64,000 nucleotides of DNA, taken from Streptomyces sp. NBC_00691. Its GTDB lineage: Bacteria > Actinomycetota > Actinomycetes > Streptomycetales > Streptomycetaceae. The position numbers were made by a program, and so were the translations under genes. Shown in pieces: positions 1-8,544 of this stretch. The notes beneath the pieces were generated by a model, which was not told where the DNA came from, did not search any database, and was given only the letters and a program-made list of their open reading frames with translations. The DNA lies in contig NZ_CP109007.1 of NCBI RefSeq assembly GCF_036226665.1, positions 5,248,501-5,312,500 of the forward strand, read 5' to 3'. Numbering within the stretch: position 1 is the stretch's first letter; every line of letters begins with the position of its first letter.

Positions 1-69
1 GTCGGCGAACGACCAGCTCGTCTGCCGGTTGGCGGTAATGGCCCTCTCCTGTCCCCGTAGTTGACGCAA
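1..69 (-). CDS. O-methyltransferase, N-terminal fragment (runs off the left edge)
   Basis: Reading leftward from a TTG at 69 there are 23 open codons beginning MRQLRGQERAITANRQT. I recognise this as the N-terminus of the SAM-dependent O-methyltransferase that lies divergently upstream of sigE in Streptomyces; the mycobacterial equivalent position is Rv1220c. No catalytic motif falls inside the window, so the call rests on this short N-terminus and on gene order. The start is tentative because no strong ribosome binding site is visible; the 140 bp up to sigE would hold both divergent promoters. Confidence 0.6.
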   Translation of the reverse strand, partial: MRQLRGQERAITANRQTSWSFAD

Positions 70-210
70 CGGTGACTGTATCCGCTGTCAGCGGGAACCC
101 GCAGATGGGACCGGGCGTTCACCAGGGGAAGGACGCGGCAGGAGGAAGCCGGGGAGCCGGTTCCAAATTCGCGTAAAGATTCTTATCCGGAGCTAACGGG
201 CGAGGTGGCT

Positions 211-969
211 ATGGTAGGGGCTCCACTGGACACCACCAGAGCCGACAGGGGAGGTGCGGCTGCGCCTGTGGATCGGGGAGGAGTGCTTCGGCGTCTTCTC
301 AGGTCGGCGGGTGAGCCGAAATCCGTGACCGACACCGCTGACCGAATCCGCACCGCCGACTCCGCTCCCACCACCGCGACCTTCGCATCGGATGCGGAAT
401 CGCAGGCGTGGACTCCGCCCACCTGGGAGGAGATCGTCAGCACGCACAGCGGCCGGGTATACCGCCTCGCCTACCGGCTGACCGGCAACCAGCACGACGC
501 CGAGGACCTGACCCAGGAGGTCTTCGTCCGCGTCTTCCGCTCGCTGTCGACCTACACGCCGGGCACCTTCGAGGGCTGGCTCCACCGCATCACCACCAAC
601 CTCTTCCTCGACATGGTCCGCCGCAAGCAGCGCATCCGTTTCGACGCGCTCGCCGACGACGCCGCCGAGCGACTGCCCAGCCGTGAGCCCTCGCCGCAGC
701 AGGTGTTCAACGACACCCACTTCGACGCCGACGTGCAGCAGGCCCTGGACACCCTCGCGCCCGAGTTCCGTGCCGCGGTCGTCCTCTGCGACATCGAAGG
801 ACTGTCGTACGAGGAGATCGCCGCGACCCTCGGCGTGAAGCTCGGCACCGTCCGCAGCCGCATCCACCGCGGGCGCTCCCACCTGCGCAAGGCCCTCAAG
901 CACCGCTCGCCCGAGGCCCGGGCGGAGCGTGCCCTGGCCTCCGTCGGATGGGAGGCAGGGACAGCGTGA
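211..969 (+). CDS. sigE: ECF RNA polymerase sigma factor, SigE type
   Basis: A 252-residue group 4 (ECF) sigma factor. After about 75 low-complexity residues come region 2 (HSGRVYRLAYRLTGNQHDAEDLTQEVFVRVFRS split around the core-binding helix, then the DMVRRKQR stretch for the -10 element) and region 4 (the LSYEEIAATLGVKLGTVRS helix-turn-helix for the -35 element). I chose ATG 211, which has GAGG five bases upstream; an in-frame GTG at 205 is possible. The stop overlaps the start of the next gene, a zinc-finger anti-sigma factor, followed by HtrA and TatB. This is the conserved actinobacterial sigE-rseA-htrA-tatB order, known in mycobacteria for cell-envelope stress, so the same role is inferred here. 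Confidence 0.93.
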   Translation: MVGAPLDTTRADRGGAAAPVDRGGVLRRLLRSAGEPKSVTDTADRIRTADSAPTTATFASDAESQAWTPPTWEEIVSTHSGRVYRLAYRLTGNQHDAEDLTQEVFVRVFRSLSTYTPGTFEGWLHRITTNLFLDMVRRKQRIRFDALADDAAERLPSREPSPQQVFNDTHFDADVQQALDTLAPEFRAAVVLCDIEGLSYEEIAATLGVKLGTVRSRIHRGRSHLRKALKHRSPEARAERALASVGWEAGTA

Positions 970-1916
970 GTGGCACACGTCCCTCGTCGCCGACCCCCGC
1001 GGAGCACCACCTCGGGGACCGGCTGGCCGCGCTCGTCGACGGCGAACTCGGGCATGACGCCCGCGAGCGGGTCCTCGCCCACCTCGCGACCTGCGCCCGC
1101 TGCAAGGCGGAGGCCGACGCGCAGCGCACTCTCAAGAGCGTCTTCGCCTCGGCGGCTCCTCCGCCGCCCTCGGAGGGATTCCTCGCCCGGCTGCAGGGGC
1201 TACCCGGGGGTCCCGGTGAGCCGGGCGGACCCGGCGGACCGAGAGGCCCCCTCGAAGAACTCCTCGGCGCGGGTGGTGTGAGGTCCGACGGCTTCGCCAC
1301 GGCCACCGTCGTCACCCCGCACTCCCCGCACTCCGCTCCGCAGACCGGTTTCCGCATCCACGAGGTCGGCGACCGCGCGTCCGGCAGCCCGTGGCGCGGC
1401 CGGCGCTTCGCCTTCGCGGCGGCCAGCGCCGTCTCGTTCGCGGCCATCGCCCTCGGCGGCACCCTGCCGCTGGAGGCCTCGGTGAACGCGAGCGCGCGCG
1501 GCGGCCAGGGCACCGGCACGGCGGTCACCCCGCTGCGTGCCACCGCCGCGGGCCCCGGCGGCGGCACGGCCGTCTCCCGGGGTACGCGCTCCGGCGAGCG
1601 CGGCGCCCAGTCCGTCGACGGCTCGCAGGTGATCTCCGGGGCTCCACTGACTCCCGGAACGCCGGCGGCGCTTCCGCACGGGCCGGTCTCACCGCTCGCC
1701 CCAGGCACGGTCCCGGCGGGCGCCGTGCCGCCGGACGCGGTGCGCTCCCCGGCCATGCCGCTGGTGGCGGTACGGCTCCGGGACCCGGGCGCGCAGTCGA
1801 TGCTCGCGCTCTCGCCGTTCATACGACCGACGGCGCCGGCCCTCCAGCTGGCCTTCGGTCCCGGACCGAGTCCGGCCCCCAGCCCGGCCACCGCACCGCT
1901 CGGCTCCCCCCGCTGA
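966..1916 (+). CDS. zinc-finger anti-sigma factor
   Basis: A 316-residue protein whose first 60 residues hold the zf-HC2 anti-sigma signature, HLATCARC (H-x3-C-x2-C) preceded by a DGELGHDARERVLAHL helix. Such domains bind and inhibit the partner ECF sigma factor. Start is GTG 966, giving a GTGA overlap with the sigE stop and a GGAGG at 951; this implies translational coupling and 1:1 production. The rest is Ala/Pro/Gly-rich with one hydrophobic stretch (RRFAFAAASAVSFAAIALG, about residues 145-163) that could be a membrane anchor. By position it corresponds to mycobacterial RseA. The low-complexity C-terminal half has no recognisable domain. Confidence 0.88.
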   Translation: MSGTRPSSPTPAEHHLGDRLAALVDGELGHDARERVLAHLATCARCKAEADAQRTLKSVFASAAPPPPSEGFLARLQGLPGGPGEPGGPGGPRGPLEELLGAGGVRSDGFATATVVTPHSPHSAPQTGFRIHEVGDRASGSPWRGRRFAFAAASAVSFAAIALGGTLPLEASVNASARGGQGTGTAVTPLRATAAGPGGGTAVSRGTRSGERGAQSVDGSQVISGAPLTPGTPAALPHGPVSPLAPGTVPAGAVPPDAVRSPAMPLVAVRLRDPGAQSMLALSPFIRPTAPALQLAFGPGPSPAPSPATAPLGSPR

Positions 1917-1994
1917 CCCGCGACCTGGTTGAATCCAGGGACAGGGGCGCCCGCCCAAGGGGGCGCGGACGGGTCAGCGGGTTGCGGGGAGAGC

Positions 1995-3881
1995 ATGAAC
2001 AACGGGAAGCCGAACTGGTGGAGCCGGCCGTCGAGCGCACCGGAGGCGGCACGGATACCCACGCCGCCTCCGGCCGACGACCTCACACAGGGCGTCACCG
2101 CCGTCGCCGCGCATGACGCCGACGGCGACTTTCCGCTGCCCGCGCCGCAGCCGTCGGCCGACGCGACCGACGCGACCGACGCGGTGGACGCTGACACCGT
2201 CATGGCCGACGTGACGGACGTGACGGACGTGAGAGCCGCGAGCGACACGGGGGACACCGCGGTGATGCCCGCCGACGCGCCGCCCGCCGTGCTGCTGACC
2301 AAGAGCGAGTCCCCCGCCCCGGCGGACGGGGTCCCGGCGGACGCGGCCCCGACCGAGGCCCTCCCGGTGACCGGGGCTCAGGCGACCGAGGCCGGGGCGA
2401 CCGAGACCCTTCCGGTCGTCGACGCCTCCGTGGCCGACACCCCGCCGGCCCCGGCCGCCCAGGTGCCCGCCCAGCCCGCGCCGACGCCCCTCCACGCGCC
2501 CGACGAGTACCGGACGCCGCCCTACGGCGAGCCGGGCCCCTGGGCGCCCGCACCGCCCGTACAGCGCCCTCCGGCGCACGTACCGCCCCAGCAGGCCCAC
2601 GTGCCCCCCGTACCGCCGCAGTCCCAGCCCCCGCAGCCGCACCCCCACCCCCCGCTCCACGCGGGGGGCGGGGGAGTGCCGCCGCAGGCCGGCGCGCCCT
2701 GGACGCAGTACGACCCCTGGGGCGCCGGCGGGGCCGGGCTCCCGCCGCTGCCCGCGAAGAAGTCCCGCAAGGGGCTCGCCATCGCCGGGGCGCTCGTCTT
2801 CGCGCTCGTCACCGGAGTCATCGGCGGCGGCATCGGTGCGTACGTCGAGCGGAACGGCGGGATCACCACCGTCGAACTCCCGCAGGCGGACGGGGGCGAC
2901 ACCGACCGGGCCCCGGACAGCGTGGCCGGGATCGCGGCCAGCGCCCTGCCCGGCGTCGTCACCCTGCACGTCAAGGGCGGCGGTTCGTCCGGCACCGGCA
3001 CCGGCTTCGTCCTCGACACCAAGGGCCACATCCTCACCAACAACCACGTCGTGGACGGGGCCCAGTCCTCCCGCGACATCTCGGTGACCTTCTCCAGCGG
3101 CGAGACCGCCCGCGCCAAGGTCGTCGGCAAGGACACCGGCTACGACCTCGCCGTCGTCCAGGTCACCGGCGTCTCCGGCCTCAAGCCGCTGCCGCTCGGC
3201 AACTCCGACAACGTCCGCGTCGGCGACCCCGTCGTCGCCATCGGCGCCCCCTTCGACCTCTCCAACACGGTCACCTCCGGCATCATCAGCGCCAAGGAGC
3301 GTCCGATCACCGCGGGCGGCGAGAAGGGCGACGGCAGCGACATCAGCTATGTCGACGCCCTCCAGACCGACGCCCCGATCAACCCCGGCAACTCCGGCGG
3401 CCCGCTCCTCGACGCCAAGGGCCGGGTCATCGGCATCAACAGCGCCATCCGCGCGGCCGGCGGCGGTTCGGGCGAGGGCGAGGGCGGCAGTGCCTCCCAG
3501 CCCGGCTCCATCGGCCTCGGCTTCGCCATACCGATCAACCAGGGCAAGCGGGTCGCCGAGGAGCTGATCAACACCGGCAAGGCCACCCACCCGGTCATCG
3601 GTGTGAGCCTCGACATGCAGTACAACGGCGACGGCGCCCGGGTCGGCGAGAAGGGCAAGGACGGCTCCGCCTCCGTCACGCCCGGCGGTCCGGCCGCGAC
3701 GGCGGGGCTCCGCCCCGGCGACGTCATCACCAAGGTCGACGGCCAGCGCGTGCACAACGGCGAGGAGCTGATCGTGAAGATCCGCGCCCACCGCCCCGGC
3801 GACCGGCTGGAGCTCACCCTGACCCGGGACGGCAAAGAGCTGACAAAGACGTTGACGCTCGGTTCGTCCCAGGGCACCTGA
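1995..3881 (+). CDS. htrA: HtrA/DegQ-type trypsin-like serine protease with PDZ domain
   Basis: A 628-residue membrane-anchored protease. The first 255 residues are Pro/Ala/Thr-rich and probably cytoplasmic and disordered; one transmembrane helix (about 260-285, GLAIAGALVFALVTGVIGG) follows basic residues. The catalytic triad is visible: His351 in NNHVVDG, Asp384 in GYDLAVVQ, Ser467 in NPGNSGGPLL. A PDZ domain (PGGPAATAGLRPGDVITKVDG) closes the protein. Start is ATG 1995 with GGGGAGAG just upstream; an in-frame TTG at 1929 has no such site. It follows sigE and its anti-sigma gene, and extracytoplasmic quality control of misfolded proteins is the family role. Confidence 0.94.
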   Translation: MNNGKPNWWSRPSSAPEAARIPTPPPADDLTQGVTAVAAHDADGDFPLPAPQPSADATDATDAVDADTVMADVTDVTDVRAASDTGDTAVMPADAPPAVLLTKSESPAPADGVPADAAPTEALPVTGAQATEAGATETLPVVDASVADTPPAPAAQVPAQPAPTPLHAPDEYRTPPYGEPGPWAPAPPVQRPPAHVPPQQAHVPPVPPQSQPPQPHPHPPLHAGGGGVPPQAGAPWTQYDPWGAGGAGLPPLPAKKSRKGLAIAGALVFALVTGVIGGGIGAYVERNGGITTVELPQADGGDTDRAPDSVAGIAASALPGVVTLHVKGGGSSGTGTGFVLDTKGHILTNNHVVDGAQSSRDISVTFSSGETARAKVVGKDTGYDLAVVQVTGVSGLKPLPLGNSDNVRVGDPVVAIGAPFDLSNTVTSGIISAKERPITAGGEKGDGSDISYVDALQTDAPINPGNSGGPLLDAKGRVIGINSAIRAAGGGSGEGEGGSASQPGSIGLGFAIPINQGKRVAEELINTGKATHPVIGVSLDMQYNGDGARVGEKGKDGSASVTPGGPAATAGLRPGDVITKVDGQRVHNGEELIVKIRAHRPGDRLELTLTRDGKELTKTLTLGSSQGT

Positions 3882-3972
3882 GCATCATGTGGCGGACACC
3901 CGGAGGTACCCGTCCGGCAGTTTCGGCGGGTACCTTGGACCGGGCCCTTGACCGGCACGAAGGAGCTACTAG

Positions 3973-4440
3973 GTGTTCAGCGACATAGGCGCACTCGAGC
4001 TGGTGACGCTCGTCGTCCTCGCCGTGCTCGTCTTCGGGCCGGACAAGCTCCCGAAGGTCATCCAGGACGTCTCGCGCTTCATCCGGAAGGTCCGCGACTT
4101 CTCGGACAGCGCGAAGGAGGACATCCGCAGCGAGCTGGGTCCGGAGTTCAAGGACTTCGAGTTCGAGGACCTCAACCCGAAGACGTTCCTCCGCAAGCAG
4201 ATGGAGCAGAACGAGGACCTCCGGGACCTCAAGGAGCTGCGGGGCAGCTTCGACCTCAAGAAGGAGATGAACGACGTCGCCGACGCGGTCCACGGCCGCG
4301 CCCCGGCCGTCAACGGCTCGCCGTCGGCGGGTGCTTCCGCCGCCGCCGTCACCGCCGTCAACGGGACCCCGGACCTGCTGAAGAAGCAGGACAAGCCGGA
4401 CACCCCGGAGCGTCCTCCGTACGACTCCGACGCGACCTGA
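3973..4440 (+). CDS. tatB: Sec-independent (Tat) translocase subunit TatB
   Basis: A 155-residue protein beginning MFSDIGALELVTLVVLAVLVFGPDKLP: a short periplasm-facing segment with the conserved Glu, one membrane helix, the FGPDKLP hinge and a long charged amphipathic helix, which is the TatA/TatB architecture. The length and helix extension fit TatB rather than TatA. GTG 3973 has AGGAG at 3961-3965. It is separated from htrA by 91 bp and ends the sigE-htrA-tatB group conserved in actinobacteria. It helps TatC receive folded twin-arginine substrates. The C-terminal 40 residues are variable Ala/Ser/Pro linker. Confidence 0.95.
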   Translation: MFSDIGALELVTLVVLAVLVFGPDKLPKVIQDVSRFIRKVRDFSDSAKEDIRSELGPEFKDFEFEDLNPKTFLRKQMEQNEDLRDLKELRGSFDLKKEMNDVADAVHGRAPAVNGSPSAGASAAAVTAVNGTPDLLKKQDKPDTPERPPYDSDAT

Positions 4441-4514
4441 CGACGGGCTGTCACCGACCCGACGCGTCCCGGTGGCTATCCTCCCTCTGTTGACGGAACG
4501 AGGAGGCGGCCACG

Positions 4515-5141
4515 ATGGAGACCACGAGTCGGGTGGAGGGCGTACCCCTGGCCCGGCGGACCGCCGAGAGCTACCTGCGCGCACCCTTCGCCTGGTACGG
4601 CCTGGACGAGGCGTTCACCGGGCCTCGCTGGCTGATGCAGGTGGGCACGGCGGCGGACGGCAGCGTGCAGCACGGTTCGACCGGGCACGGAGACACGCCG
4701 TCGATAAAGACGGACGCGAGCGGCGCGGAGAAGGAGCGGTTCGCGGTCGTCGTGACGGTGGCCGCGAGCCCGGTCCGGCGGACCGGTGACGGCACGGGCG
4801 TCCTCGACGCCACCACCGTGTCCTCGGCGGCCTGGCTGGCCGGCTCGGGGCTGCTCGTCCACACCTGGCCCGCCTCGCTGGACCACGCGACGCGGGACAA
4901 CTGGCTGGACCAGCAGACCGAGACGGCGTTCGAGCTGGCCGACGACCTCGACGGGGCGGAGTGGTCGACGCTCTCGCTGCCGGTGGACGGGGTGCCGGTG
5001 CCCTTCCACTACCGCGAGTCGGAGTTCGGGTGGGTGCTCGCGGGGTCGGCGGCGGGGGTGCACATCGGGGCGTACGGGCGTGGGATGAGCGCGTACGGTC
5101 TCGGGTTCGCCCAGATCAAGGACCTCGACGCGTACGCCTGA
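4515..5141 (+). CDS. conserved hypothetical protein
   Basis: A 208-residue soluble protein with no signal peptide and no motif I can name; it contains a regular mixed composition with hydrophobic strands (RFAVVVTVAAS, SGLLVHTWPASL, SEFGWVLAGSAAGVHIGAYGRGMSAYGLGFAQI). ATG 4515 has GGAGG at 4502-4506. It sits 74 bp after tatB and may be co-transcribed. Its last codons and stop lie inside a three-copy 26-bp tandem duplication (see repeat at 5127). Function unknown; codon use matches neighbours, so I take it as a real gene. Confidence 0.8.
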   Translation: METTSRVEGVPLARRTAESYLRAPFAWYGLDEAFTGPRWLMQVGTAADGSVQHGSTGHGDTPSIKTDASGAEKERFAVVVTVAASPVRRTGDGTGVLDATTVSSAAWLAGSGLLVHTWPASLDHATRDNWLDQQTETAFELADDLDGAEWSTLSLPVDGVPVPFHYRESEFGWVLAGSAAGVHIGAYGRGMSAYGLGFAQIKDLDAYA

Positions 5142-5199
5142 CGGCACGAGAAGACGCGTACGCCTGACGGCACGAAGAGACGCGTACGTCTGACGGCAT
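5127..5199. repeat. three tandem copies of a 26-bp unit spanning a stop codon
   Basis: Copies begin at 5127, 5153 and 5179, each reading GACGCGTACG(C/T)CTGACGG or close to it. The first copy holds the last codons and TGA of the gene ending at 5141; the other two repeat the stop region in other frames (26 is not a multiple of 3). The third copy runs directly into the terminator at 5200. Confidence 0.92.
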
Positions 5200-5233
5200 G
5201 ACGAAGGGCGCCCCCGAGGGGGCGCCCTTCGTC
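5200..5233. terminator. bidirectional intrinsic terminator
   Basis: A perfect 16-bp inverted repeat (5200-5215 with 5218-5233) built on GAAGGGCGCCCCC. It lies between the convergent gene ending at 5141 and mrp, so it can serve both. Confidence 0.85.
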
Positions 5234-5239
5234 ACAGCC

Positions 5240-6373
5240 TCAGAACTTGTTGCGCGGGGTGATGCCCAGGCTCATGCCCGAGAGGCCGCGCTGGCGGCCG
5301 CCGAGCTTGCCGGCGATCGCGCGGAGGGCCGCGCCCGCCGGGGAGTCCGGGTCGGAGAGGACGACCGGCCTGCCCTCGTCGCCGCCCTCGCGGAGCCGTA
5401 CGTCGATCGGGATCGAGCCGAGGACCGGGACCGTCGCGCCCGTGGTCTGCGTCAGACCGTCGGCGACCCGCTGGCCGCCGCCCGTGCCGAACACGTCGAC
5501 CATCTCGTCGCAGTGCGGGCACGGCAGGCCCGCCATGTTCTCGACGACACCGACGATCTTCTGGTGGGTCTGGACGGCGATGGAGCCGGCCCGCTCGGCG
5601 ACCTCGGCCGCCGCCTGCTGCGGCGTGGTGACGACCAGGATCTCCGCGTTCGGCACGAGCTGCGCGACCGAGATCGCGATGTCGCCGGTGCCCGGGGGCA
5701 GGTCGAGCAGGAGGACGTCCAGGTCTCCCCAGTACACGTCCGCGAGGAACTGCTGGAGCGCGCGGTGCAGCATCGGACCGCGCCACACCACCGGCGCGTT
5801 GCCCGGGGTGAACATGCCGATGGAGATGACCTTCACGCCGTTCGCCGACGGCGGCATGATCATGTTCTCGACCTGCGTCGGACGGCCGTCCGCGCCCAGC
5901 ATCCGCGGCACGCTGTGGCCGTAGATGTCGGCGTCGACGACGCCGACCTTCAGACCGTCGGCGGCCATCGCCGCGGCCAGGTTCACGGTGACGGACGACT
6001 TGCCGACGCCACCCTTGCCGGAGGCGACCGCGTACACCCGGGTCAGCGAGCCCGGCTTCGCGAACGGCACCTCGCGCTCGGCGCTCGTGCCGCGCAGCGC
6101 CGCCGCGAGCTCCTTGCGCTGCTCGTCGCTCATCACGTCCAGCGAGACGTCGACGCCCGTGACGCCCTCGACGCCGGAGACGGCCTCGGTCACCCGCTGG
6201 GTGATGGTCTCGCGCATCGGGCAGCCGGAGACGGTCAGGTAGACCGTGACGGCGACCTTGCCGTCCGGTTCGATCTCCACCGACTTGACCATGCCGAGCT
6301 CAGTGATCGGTTTGTTGATCTCGGGGTCGTTCACCGTCGCCAGTGCTTCGAGCACCGCGTCTTCCATAGCCAT
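5240..6373 (-). CDS. mrp: Mrp/ApbC-type P-loop ATPase (Fe-S cluster carrier)
   Basis: A 377-residue protein. An N-terminal MIP18/DUF59-like domain (about 1-95, with DPEINKPITELGMV and SGCPMRETI) precedes a MinD-like ATPase: deviant Walker A GKGGVGKSS, switch DADIYGHSVPRMLG, and DLPPGTGD. The CPHC pair near residue 285 is the cluster-bridging cysteine pair of Mrp homodimers. Start is ATG 6373; ATG 6367 is also possible. It is the last gene of a leftward group with the DUF1003 and MgtE-N/CBS genes; mrp has the same neighbours in mycobacteria (Rv1229c-Rv1232c). Family role: carrying and transferring [4Fe-4S] clusters. Confidence 0.95.
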   Translation of the reverse strand: MAMEDAVLEALATVNDPEINKPITELGMVKSVEIEPDGKVAVTVYLTVSGCPMRETITQRVTEAVSGVEGVTGVDVSLDVMSDEQRKELAAALRGTSAEREVPFAKPGSLTRVYAVASGKGGVGKSSVTVNLAAAMAADGLKVGVVDADIYGHSVPRMLGADGRPTQVENMIMPPSANGVKVISIGMFTPGNAPVVWRGPMLHRALQQFLADVYWGDLDVLLLDLPPGTGDIAISVAQLVPNAEILVVTTPQQAAAEVAERAGSIAVQTHQKIVGVVENMAGLPCPHCDEMVDVFGTGGGQRVADGLTQTTGATVPVLGSIPIDVRLREGGDEGRPVVLSDPDSPAGAALRAIAGKLGGRQRGLSGMSLGITPRNKF

Positions 6374-6417
6374 ACCGACGATGGTACGGCGCCGACCACC
6401 GGCCCATGAAAGGCCTG

Positions 6418-6999
6418 TCAACGGTCGGGTACGTCACTTCCCCGGGAGTCGGCCGACGGGAATAGATCCCGGCGCTCCTCCAGCTCCTTGATCAGGTCCT
6501 GGAGTTCCGAGCGGATCCAGTCGCGGGTGGCCACCTCGCCGAGGCCCATCCGCAGCGCCGCGATCTCCCGGGTGAGGTACTCGGTGTCCGCGATCGACCG
6601 CTCGTTCTGCTTCCTGTCCTGTTCGAGGTTGACCCGGTCCCGGTCGTCCTGCCGGTTCTGCGCGAGCAGGATCAGCGGGGCCGCGTACGAGGCCTGGAGG
6701 GACAGCGCGAGCGTCAGGAAGATGAACGGGTACTCGTCGAACTTGAGCGGGCCCGGCGCGAAGATGTTCCACAGGACCCAGACGATGATCGTCAGGGTCA
6801 TCCAGACGAGGAACCGGCCCGTGCCGAGGAAGCGCGCGATCCGCTCCGACATGCGTCCGAAGGCCTCGGGGTCGTACTCCGGGAGGAACCGCGCCCGCCG
6901 CTCGCGCGGCAGGTCGAGCCGGATGCGGGGCGCCGGCCGGTCGCGCTCCCGTTCACGGTCCCGCTCCCGCTCGCGGTCGTGTGTGCGCTCAGCCGCCAT
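6418..6999 (-). CDS. DUF1003 membrane protein
   Basis: A 193-residue protein with an Arg/Glu-rich N-terminus (alternating RERERDRERERDR), then two membrane helices (about 63-83, FLVWMTLTIIVWVLWNIF, and 92-115, FIFLTLALSLQASYAAPLILL) linked by a conserved FDEYPFIFL loop, and a charged coiled-coil-like C-terminus. This is the DUF1003 layout. Start ATG 6999 has GAGGAGGGAG upstream and overlaps the end of the preceding MgtE-N/CBS gene by 11 bp, so the two are translationally coupled. Function is not established; the context suggests a link to Mg2+ homeostasis. Confidence 0.9.
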   Translation of the reverse strand: MAAERTHDRERERDRERERDRPAPRIRLDLPRERRARFLPEYDPEAFGRMSERIARFLGTGRFLVWMTLTIIVWVLWNIFAPGPLKFDEYPFIFLTLALSLQASYAAPLILLAQNRQDDRDRVNLEQDRKQNERSIADTEYLTREIAALRMGLGEVATRDWIRSELQDLIKELEERRDLFPSADSRGSDVPDR

Positions 7000-8272
7000 G
7001 CCCGGCTCCCTCCTCGTGGAACTCGGTCTCGCGCCAGTCCTCCGGCAGCAGATGGTCGAGCACGTCGTCGACGGTGACCGCGCCCAGCAGTGAGCCGCTC
7101 TCGTCCACCACGGGCGCGGCGACCATGTTGTACGCGGCGAGATAGCTGGTCACGGCCGGCAGCGGGGTGTCCGGGCCGAGCGGCGGCAGATCGCTGTCCA
7201 CGAGCGAGCTGACCAGGGTGAACGGCGGATCGCGAAGGAGCCGCTGGAAGTGCACGGTGCCCAGGTACTTGCCCGTCGGCGTCTCGTCCGGCGGCCGGCA
7301 CACGTACACCTGCGCGGCCAGCGCCGGTGACAGGTCCTGCTGGCGGACCCGGGCCAGCGCGTCAGCGACCGTGGCGTCCGGCCGCAGCACGATCGGCTCG
7401 GTCGTCATCAGACCGCCCGCCGTGCGCTCCTCGTACGCCAGGAGACGTCGTACGTCGGCGGCGTCGTCCGGCTGCATCAGCGTCAGCAGCCGTTCCTTGT
7501 CCTCCTCCGGCAGCTCGGACAGCAGGTCGGCCGCGTCGTCCGGGTCCATCGCCTCCAGGACGTCGGCCGCGCGCTCCTCCTTCAGCTTGCCGAGGATCTC
7601 GATCTGGTCGTCCTCCGGCAGCTCTTCGAGGACGTCGGCCAGCCGGTCGTCGTCGAGCGCGGCGGCCACCTCGACACGCCGCTTGGGCGGGAGGTGGTGC
7701 AGCGCGTTGGCGAGGTCGGCGGGGCGCAGCTTCTCGAAGGTGGCGACCAGGTTCTCGGCGCCCTGCCCGTGCTCCTCCAGGGAGAAGCCGGTGACGCCCG
7801 ACCACTCGACGGTCAGCGTCTCGCCCTTGCGGCTCAGCACCCCGCCCTTCCCCTTGCGGACGAAGACCTTGTCGATCTCCCAGTCGCGGCGGGCGGGCAG
7901 CTGCTGGATGGCGACGTCGAGGACGGTGACCTCCTCGCCCTCCCGTCCGCCGGGCCCCACCAGACGGACGCGCCGGTCGAGGAGCTCGCCGAGGACGAGA
8001 CGCTCGGTGGGGCGCGGCTCGAAGCGGCGCATGTTGACCACACCGGTCGTGATGACCTGGCCGGACTCCACGCCCGTGATCCGGGTCATCGGGACGAAGA
8101 CCCGGCGGCGGCTGAGGACCTCCACGACCATGCCGAGCAGTCTCGGCGGTCTGCGGCCGACCCGCAGCATGGCCACCAGGTCGCTGACCCGGCCGACCTG
8201 GTCGCCGACGGGGTCGAAGACCGGGACTCCGGCGAGGTGGGAGACGAAGATCCGGGGGGCGCCTGCCGCCAT
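6989..8272 (-). CDS. MgtE N-domain and CBS-domain protein (no transporter core)
   Basis: A 427-residue cytosolic protein. It opens with a PRC-barrel-like region (IFVSHLAGVPVFDPVGDQVGRVSDLV), then an MgtE N-terminal superhelical domain (about 180-285, with LHHLPPKRRVEVAAALDD and MDPDDAADLLSELPEEDKERLL repeats) and a CBS pair (about 290-420). It lacks the five transmembrane helices of the MgtE channel, so it looks like the Mg2+-sensing half standing alone. ATG 8272 has GAGGAGG at suitable spacing. It is first in a leftward group with the DUF1003 gene and mrp; corA lies nearby, as in mycobacteria. Mg2+ sensing is inferred from the family. Confidence 0.92.
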   Translation of the reverse strand: MAAGAPRIFVSHLAGVPVFDPVGDQVGRVSDLVAMLRVGRRPPRLLGMVVEVLSRRRVFVPMTRITGVESGQVITTGVVNMRRFEPRPTERLVLGELLDRRVRLVGPGGREGEEVTVLDVAIQQLPARRDWEIDKVFVRKGKGGVLSRKGETLTVEWSGVTGFSLEEHGQGAENLVATFEKLRPADLANALHHLPPKRRVEVAAALDDDRLADVLEELPEDDQIEILGKLKEERAADVLEAMDPDDAADLLSELPEEDKERLLTLMQPDDAADVRRLLAYEERTAGGLMTTEPIVLRPDATVADALARVRQQDLSPALAAQVYVCRPPDETPTGKYLGTVHFQRLLRDPPFTLVSSLVDSDLPPLGPDTPLPAVTSYLAAYNMVAAPVVDESGSLLGAVTVDDVLDHLLPEDWRETEFHEEGAGHGG

Positions 8273-8544
8273 GCCACGCGCCTCCTCGGTGTCGCACGAT
8301 TCGAGTCACTGCCGAGCTTTGCCGGGTTCAGGCTAGCCCGTGCCGTTCCGCACCGCCCCGGCAGCGCCTCCGTACGGCTGCTGACGGGCGGCTGACCCGT
8401 CCCGGGTACGCTGCGGTCTGCCGTCCCCACCGGCACGCCGGCCCTCCCGCCCGGCGGAACTGGCAGAACAGAAGGCCGCCGCCCCGGGTCCCCCGCCCGT
8501 ACGGGCCGCGGTCCGTGTCCCCCACGACATGAGAGGCAGCGCTG

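Noticed and set aside
1929..1994. Longer htrA reading from TTG 1929
   Set aside because: No ribosome binding site and a Gly/Ala-rich extension; ATG 1995 has a good site.
5198..6409. 403-codon open frame on the + strand opposite mrp
   Set aside because: It is the antisense shadow of mrp; composition is Arg/Asp/Ala/Val/Gly-rich with no domain and mrp is unmistakable on the other strand.
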